Source: JBEKIK01 sp050013075 (GTDB lineage Bacteria > Planctomycetota > Planctomycetia > Pirellulales > Thermoguttaceae). Taken from it: a stretch of DNA of 9,785 nt. Within the stretch, counting starts at the first letter, position 1. Every line of letters begins with the position of its first letter. The notes beneath the pieces are model-generated. The model had not been told where the DNA came from, ran no database searches, and saw nothing but the letters and a program-made list of their open reading frames with translations. A program made the translations under genes and the position numbers. Positions 6,186 to 9,785 of this stretch are shown here, one piece after another. The DNA lies in contig JBEKFZ010000136.1 in NCBI GenBank assembly GCA_050013075.1, forward strand, positions 1-9,785. Direction: 5' to 3'.

Positions 6186-6320
6186 AGAGCCTATCCCAAA
6201 ACAATAATGTCATTCTGAGCGAAGCGAAGAATCTCGAATGAATATATAGGTAAAATGGGCAATATATTGACGGATGTGGAGATCCTTCCCTACGCTCAGG
6301 ATGACTTTTGGGATAGCTTC
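6186..6320. mobile_element. MITE-like palindromic element, about 135 bp, no coding capacity
   Basis: The ends are inverted copies sharing CTATCCCAAAA (6191-6201, against TTTTGGGATAG at 6306-6316), with partial matches reaching further out. Inside them GTCATTCTGAGCG (6209-6221) is mirrored by CGCTCAGGATGAC (6293-6305), and the similarity continues through GAAGAATCTC against GAGATCCTTC. Each arm is thus roughly 45 bases of imperfect pairing. TA occurs on both sides (6184-6185 and 6321-6322), which would suit a TA-targeting transposase of the IS630/Tc1 type, but that is inference. The CATTCTGAGCGAAGCGAAGAATCTC core is, from general knowledge, a widely dispersed bacterial intergenic repeat. There is no ORF inside, so it would be non-autonomous. 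Confidence 0.6.
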
Positions 6321-6354
6321 TAAATATCAATTTCAGGACGCCCGGTAAACAATT

Positions 6355-6390
6355 AAGGGGACGGCAAGTCGGCGCCGTCCCCTTGTTTTT
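6355..6390 (+). terminator. Rho-independent terminator between convergent genes
   Basis: AAGGGGACGGC (6355-6365) and GCCGTCCCCTT (6374-6384) form a perfect 11-bp stem with an 8-base loop, followed by GTTTTT. This is the best intrinsic terminator in the window. It would end + strand transcription from the large exported-protein gene. On the - strand the hairpin is followed by the weaker AATTGTTT, so it could also help terminate the convergent YHS gene. Confidence 0.75.
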
Positions 6391-6438
6391 CCGCAACGAT
6401 TCGATCCCACGCCCAATCCGCCGATAATCCCGGCAATG

Positions 6439-6464
6439 CGGCTGCAAACCGCCAAGTGCAGCCG
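6439..6464 (-). terminator. Hairpin directly after the YHS gene stop
   Basis: CGGCTGCA (6439-6446) and TGCAGCCG (6457-6464) give an 8-bp perfect stem with a 10-base loop, one base beyond the - strand stop codon. There is no T-tract, so it is more likely an mRNA-end stabiliser than a full intrinsic terminator. Confidence 0.35.
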
Positions 6465-6465
6465 A

Positions 6466-7674
6466 TTATCTCGTTGAGCCGCTGATATACGGTTCAGGAT
6501 TATTATGGAAACTATTTTGGGTGGCCGCGCTGGAAAACATGTAAATCCGGCCCTTGTATGCGGCACAGAAATTTACCTGCCCGGGGACATTCCGTTTTTC
6601 GATAACCGATATCACAGGATCGAATCCGCCGTTGGCTGGAATGTATTTCTCCGGATTGGCCAAAAACTCCTGCCGCTGCGCATTGCCCGAAAGACGGTAA
6701 ATAAAACCCTTATGAACCACGGTCCAACGCGGATCGCCTTGCACCCAATGCCCGTGCAGGCTTAATTCCACGGGACAAAAACCTTCGATCGCCACGGGCG
6801 GCATATTTCGCCGCGATTCATTCGTCGATGCGTCGATTTCCAATTCGCTTCGCACCACGGCCGAAGCTTCGTTCGATTCACTCGGCTCCTGGTATGATTG
6901 CGATACGATATTGCGTGAAAGACGGGCGGCCACCGGCGATTCAACCGGTTCATGGTACGCGGCGTCTCGGGCAACGTCGGATGATTGCCTGACCGGATCA
7001 AGGCGGCTAAGTTTAAATGTATTAATAAGCGATTTAACCCGTGCTCCTTTGTCTTTGTCTTTATCTTCCGGCTTGGGACCTGGAGCGGGATTATCTGTTT
7101 TGCCCTTTTCCGCCGAGTCGGATTTCGGCTCGCTTTCCGGTTTGGGTTCCGTAGCGGGAGTTTTGTCTTCTTTTTCCTTGGGAGTTATCGGCGCGGGCAG
7201 GCCTAAATCGGGCGGCAAACTCGGTGTCGGGTTTATCCCTCCCGGCTCGATGGGTAACTGCGGTAAAGCAGGGGGTTCCTTTCCAGGCTCGGCCGGCTTT
7301 TCGCCCGGCATTCCTTCGGACGGCTTTTCCGTGCCTTCTTGAGGTCCGGGACCCGGCTGCGCTTCACCGGGAGCTTTAGGCGCTTCGACGGCCTTGGGCG
7401 GAGGAATTATTTCCTGGCCCTCGGGCACTGGAATCGGTTCCATGCCTATTGAACGTGGAAACGTCTTGTCGCGGCGAATCTCGCCCGGCCATTCACGCCA
7501 CTGCGTGTGAAAATAACCAAATTCTCCGGTATTGGGAATACAGCAACACCCATAGCCTTGAGGATACTGTAGTTTGTATGTCGACGATGCTCGGGCAAAA
7601 TCAGTGCGGTAAAGCGTCGCTGCCCCCATGACAAATAGGACGAGAAAACTAATCCGTGTAATTCGTTTTACCAT
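6466..7674 (-). CDS. Secreted proline-rich protein with two C-terminal YHS-like units
   Basis: The product is 402 residues. A Sec signal peptide covers residues 1-29 (MVKRITR, hydrophobic ISFLVLFVMGAA, cleavage near ARA/SS). Residues 38-63 contain the cluster GYGCCCIPN and the motif GYFHTQWREWP, which I associate with secreted planctomycete proteins. Residues about 75-210 are a low-complexity Pro/Glu/Lys/Gly linker (KPESEPKSDS, EDKDKDKG), surely disordered. The C-terminus holds two related units. Unit one (297-349) runs GFCPVELSLHGHWVQGD, KGFIYRLSG, then FLANPEKYIP. Unit two (352-398) runs DPVISV, KGRIYMFSS, then FHNNPEPYI. This pattern matches the YHS family, in which the small domain is often linked to metal binding. 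The protein may be a cell-surface or periplasmic factor; its function is unknown. AAGGAAG before the ATG supports the start. It is 94 bases downstream of the polysaccharide-export gene, with no strong terminator between, so co-transcription is possible. Confidence 0.8.
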   Translation of the reverse strand: MVKRITRISFLVLFVMGAATLYRTDFARASSTYKLQYPQGYGCCCIPNTGEFGYFHTQWREWPGEIRRDKTFPRSIGMEPIPVPEGQEIIPPPKAVEAPKAPGEAQPGPGPQEGTEKPSEGMPGEKPAEPGKEPPALPQLPIEPGGINPTPSLPPDLGLPAPITPKEKEDKTPATEPKPESEPKSDSAEKGKTDNPAPGPKPEDKDKDKGARVKSLINTFKLSRLDPVRQSSDVARDAAYHEPVESPVAARLSRNIVSQSYQEPSESNEASAVVRSELEIDASTNESRRNMPPVAIEGFCPVELSLHGHWVQGDPRWTVVHKGFIYRLSGNAQRQEFLANPEKYIPANGGFDPVISVIEKRNVPGQVNFCAAYKGRIYMFSSAATQNSFHNNPEPYISGSTR

Positions 7675-7768
7675 GGCAAACTTCCTTTTAATTTAGGCCG
7701 TCATTCTCGTGGCCATAATTGTTATTTTTTTCTTTCCTGTTATTACTTCCAAGCACGTCTTTACGCGT

Positions 7769-8866
7769 TTAGTAGCCTTGACGAGAGCGGTTGTAGTTTC
7801 GGCCCATGGTTTGCAGGCTGCGGGTGGTGGAGCTGCCCAGCGAGGTGATGCCAAAGAGGCGTTCCACCGGGGCGGTCAGTTTGCCCAGGAAGGCGTTAAA
7901 CGATATCAGGTTGTCCTCGGCTATAAACACCCTGTCGCCGGGCAGAAGCTGGTAGTTGGTGGCCGCCGATCCGCCGCGAGTTATGGCCGCGTAATCCACG
8001 GGCAAGATCTGCTCGCAGCCGAAATTCCCGGGCGCAGGCCGGGCTACCCATACCTCTTTGCTGGAAAACTGCGATAATCCGCCCACCGCCGCCAGGGCGT
8101 CGAGCACGGTTTCGTTGCCGGTTATGGGGATCCGCCGCACGTTGTCGCCCATGCCCGCTCCGTCGGTGATCACGTAAAACACCTTGCTGTTGTAGCCCAG
8201 CACGTCAACCGACACCTCCGGCGAATCGAAAAACTGCGTAAAATGCTTTTGCAACGCCAACTTGATCTCCGTGACCGTCTTGCCCGCCACGTGCACCACG
8301 CCGTATGTCCGCAGGTTGATCGTCCCGTCCGGACCCACCAGATACTGGCCCGTTACAGGCTGCGTGCCGGCCGTACGCATCAACTGCACCGATACCTCCG
8401 GCTGACGCAAGATCTGCTGCAATTGCTCAGTAATGGCCTTGGTGGCCTCTTCGATGGTCATGCCCCCGATGCGGACCGTGCCGTAGGCCGGTCCCAAATT
8501 CACCGTGCCTTCGCCTTCCACAAGGAAGAAATCGTTTATGGGCTGGTCCGGTATCGTGCCTACGGCGCTAATCTTCAATACGTCGTAAACCTCGATGCGG
8601 TACGGCGGCAAGGGCACCATCTTCAACATTTCGATCTGCAAGATGTCGGGCGGCTCCACGCTATAGGCGGGCAGGGAGACCATCGACTTTTCCCGCGGCG
8701 GCTCCATGGCGGGCGAAACCGGGGCCTGTAACGTCTGTCCGTAGTAGTCGAACGGCCGGCACCCGGCAAACCCCGCCCCGGCCGCCAGCAGCAATGCCAT
8801 CAGGTAGGACGATTTTAAAAATCGTCCCGCGGCAAAAGGCGGAAAGCGGAATACGGAATTATTCAT
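7769..8866 (-). CDS. Outer-membrane polysaccharide export lipoprotein (Wza/KpsD-like, SLBB)
   Basis: Starting at the ATG at 8866, the product has 365 residues. It has a lipoprotein signal with hydrophobic YLMALLLAAGAGFAG before Cys36, so the mature protein should be lipid-anchored, probably in the outer membrane. The N-terminal part shows the Poly_export signature twice: YSVEPPDILQIEM (68-80) and YRIEVYDVLKISA (89-101). Two similar export units follow: DFFLVEGEGTVNLGPAYGTV..RQPEVSVQL (112-162) and GQYLVGPDGTINLRTYGVV..DSPEVSVDV (173-222). A SLBB-type domain covers about 229-318 (VFYVITDGAGMGD, VLDALAAVGGL, LLPGDRVFIAED). The C-terminal 40 residues are Ser/Arg-rich. Family members form the channel for capsule or exopolysaccharide export, working with a Wzc-like inner-membrane partner that is not in view. 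An in-frame TTG at 8908 would extend it by 14 residues. Neither start has a good Shine-Dalgarno sequence, but the ATG gives a normal signal peptide. The upstream neighbour is a PEP-CTERM protein. Confidence 0.9.
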   Translation of the reverse strand: MNNSVFRFPPFAAGRFLKSSYLMALLLAAGAGFAGCRPFDYYGQTLQAPVSPAMEPPREKSMVSLPAYSVEPPDILQIEMLKMVPLPPYRIEVYDVLKISAVGTIPDQPINDFFLVEGEGTVNLGPAYGTVRIGGMTIEEATKAITEQLQQILRQPEVSVQLMRTAGTQPVTGQYLVGPDGTINLRTYGVVHVAGKTVTEIKLALQKHFTQFFDSPEVSVDVLGYNSKVFYVITDGAGMGDNVRRIPITGNETVLDALAAVGGLSQFSSKEVWVARPAPGNFGCEQILPVDYAAITRGGSAATNYQLLPGDRVFIAEDNLISFNAFLGKLTAPVERLFGITSLGSSTTRSLQTMGRNYNRSRQGY

Positions 8867-9010
8867 GGGAAAAGGTGAAATTATTCCTGCTTGTAAAGCC
8901 GCGATCAATCGGTCGCGGTGGGTTTAATGCCTAACAATCTGCGGATTATGTGAATTTGGGCAAGATAACCGGTTTAAGCGCATGGGTATTAAACTCCACT
9001 TAATCTACAC

Positions 9011-9047
9011 TGCCGGAATAATCGGCAAAGTTTAACATTTACTTTGC
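9011..9047. promoter_or_regulatory. Overlapping palindromes, possible operator
   Basis: TGCCG (9011-9015) and CGGCA (9023-9027) form one inverted repeat. GCAAAGT (9025-9031) and ACTTTGC (9041-9047) form a second, a perfect 7-base pair of arms around an AT-rich 9-base centre. They share GGCA bases, so as RNA the two stems exclude each other. The second looks like a typical dimeric-regulator operator. It lies about 160-180 bases upstream of the export gene ATG. Confidence 0.3.
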
Positions 9048-9125
9048 ACCGTTTTCCATAGTTGTTGAGATTTTTACCCAACTCTACGGTAGGGGAGGTC
9101 AAAAGACGCCCTAAACTCCTCATTT

Positions 9126-9175
9126 GAGAAATTAGAGGCTGTATGAAATTTCTCGTTCCCACTCTATAGCGGGAA
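9126..9175 (-). repeat. Tandem hairpins downstream of the PEP-CTERM gene
   Basis: GAGAAATT (9126-9133) pairs with AATTTCTC (9147-9154), and TTCCCACT (9156-9163) pairs with AGCGGGAA (9168-9175) apart from one wobble position. On the - strand they lie 21 bases after the stop. They probably serve as a 3' end structure or weak terminator. The CTCGTTCCCA...GGGAA part resembles a dispersed intergenic hairpin seen in many genomes, in degenerate form. There is no long T-tract. Confidence 0.45.
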
Positions 9176-9195
9176 TAAGATATTGAAAATTGCTT

Positions 9196-9785
9196 CTATT
9201 TGCCCATGCGTCGGTACATAAGGTAAAGGATGCCTGTAATTATCAGGATCAATGCCGCCGGCTCGGGTACGGCCATAAGCTGTGTGCTTTCGGACAGCGG
9301 ACCGCCGGGCAAGGGAGCAATTGTACCGCCGGAACCAATGGTTAGAGTATCTTGACATATACAATTGGCCGTCAATTGACCGTAAACTTCCGTGGTTCCG
9401 GAGCCTTGGATATTGCCGAGGGTATGAATTCCGTCGGCGATCTGAAAGGTGGCGTCCGTGCCGGTCTGGATATTCAATGAGCTGTTGTTCACATTGGTGG
9501 TTTTTAGTACGGCTTCGCCGCCCTCAACGTCGATCAACGACGTAGTGCCGAGGTTGATGCCGCCGGTAATCTCAAGTACTCCGCCGGTTACAGTAGTGGT
9601 GCCATTATAGGTGTTATTGGTGCTGGAAAGCGTCAAAGTGCCCGTGCCCGATTTAGTCAGCCCGCCGGTCCCGGAAATTGCACCGGAAATAAGCTGATTT
9701 CCCGGCCCGTCAACGGTCAGTAGATTACCGTTGTTATTCACGTTGCCGCTAATTGTCAGGGTACCGGACAAACTGGAAAAGGTTT
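9196..9785 (-). CDS. Autotransporter-type beta-strand repeat protein with PEP-CTERM anchor (5' end outside window)
   Basis: Only the last 195 residues are visible. The frame is open to the window edge, so the TTG at 9771 is not a real start. The sequence is rich in Gly, Thr, Ser and Asn with few charges, as in a secreted beta-helix. Counting from that TTG, residues 36-66 (GGLTKSGTGTLTLSS, then TYNGTTTVTGGVLEI) match the autotransporter-associated beta-strand (PATR) repeat. The preceding SGTLTISGNVNNNGN and ISGAISGTG are part of the same repeat type. The C-terminus is a PEP-CTERM signal: VPEP (168-171), a hydrophobic helix LILIITGILYLMY, then RRMGK. The family is sorted and probably cleaved by an exosortase (EpsH/XrtA type). 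The two cysteines in NCICQ (136-140) are unusual for such a repeat. The polysaccharide-export gene lies 329 bases downstream on the same strand, with hairpins between, so they are likely separate units. Confidence 0.9.
   Translation of the reverse strand, partial: TFSSLSGTLTISGNVNNNGNLLTVDGPGNQLISGAISGTGGLTKSGTGTLTLSSTNNTYNGTTTVTGGVLEITGGINLGTTSLIDVEGGEAVLKTTNVNNSSLNIQTGTDATFQIADGIHTLGNIQGSGTTEVYGQLTANCICQDTLTIGSGGTIAPLPGGPLSESTQLMAVPEPAALILIITGILYLMYRRMGK

Larger units (their letters stand above)
8867..9195. other. Intergenic gap upstream of the polysaccharide-export gene
   Basis: This 329-base gap lies between two - strand genes. It holds tandem hairpins just after the PEP-CTERM gene (9126-9175) and two overlapping palindromes (9011-9047) listed separately. 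A weaker stem CCGCGA/TCGCGG lies around 8899-8918. I could not pick a convincing sigma70 promoter for the export gene. There is no believable ORF or RNA gene. Confidence 0.5.

Noticed and set aside
8243..8731. 162-codon + strand ORF opposite the polysaccharide-export gene
   Set aside because: It is His/Arg/Leu-rich shadow sequence over a region with clear export motifs on the other strand.

Overview
The window looks like chromosomal DNA of a planctomycete (Planctomycetota, probably Pirellulales-like). This is inferred from protein style only: a short N-terminal 'GYFHTQWREWP' motif in a secreted proline-rich protein, an STN/secretin-N-like exported protein, a large exported family that I associate with planctomycetes, an SLBB polysaccharide exporter with a planctomycete-style architecture, and an autotransporter-type beta-strand repeat protein ending in a PEP-CTERM anchor. 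Genes are well separated, and several gaps hold palindromic repeats.

Left part, + strand (19-2549): a fusion of a TsaC/Sua5-type threonylcarbamoyl-AMP synthase with a low-molecular-weight phosphatase domain whose P-loop carries the Thr typical of YwlE-type arginine phosphatases. One base downstream lies ribose-5-phosphate isomerase B. The same three functions sit together in Bacillus subtilis (ywlC, ywlE, ywlF), so this is probably an old housekeeping cluster. A 364-base gap with a long REP-like hairpin separates it from an unrecognised 190-residue protein.

Middle (2599-6098): an exported STN/secretin-N-like protein on the - strand, with a repeat-derived C-terminal tail, is divergent from a 737-residue exported protein of unknown function on the + strand. 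The 500-base region between their starts holds a good sigma70-like promoter for the STN gene, a terminator-like hairpin in its leader, and a weak promoter candidate for the large gene.

The 6099-6465 gap between convergent genes is packed with palindromes: an inverted pair of REP-like hairpins, a MITE-like element of about 135 bp abutting it, and a clear intrinsic terminator.

Right part, - strand (9785 down to 6466): in transcription order, the 3' end of a beta-strand-repeat PEP-CTERM protein, a Wza/KpsD-like outer-membrane polysaccharide export lipoprotein, and a secreted proline-rich protein with two YHS-like C-terminal units. All three are envelope or surface proteins. PEP-CTERM/exosortase systems are known to co-occur with exopolysaccharide genes, so a joint role in surface matrix formation is plausible, but no exosortase or glycosyltransferase is in view. 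I found no CRISPR array, tRNA, rRNA or intact transposase, and no clear new defence or mobile system. The most novel-looking items are the domain fusion, the YHS protein and the stacked palindromes.
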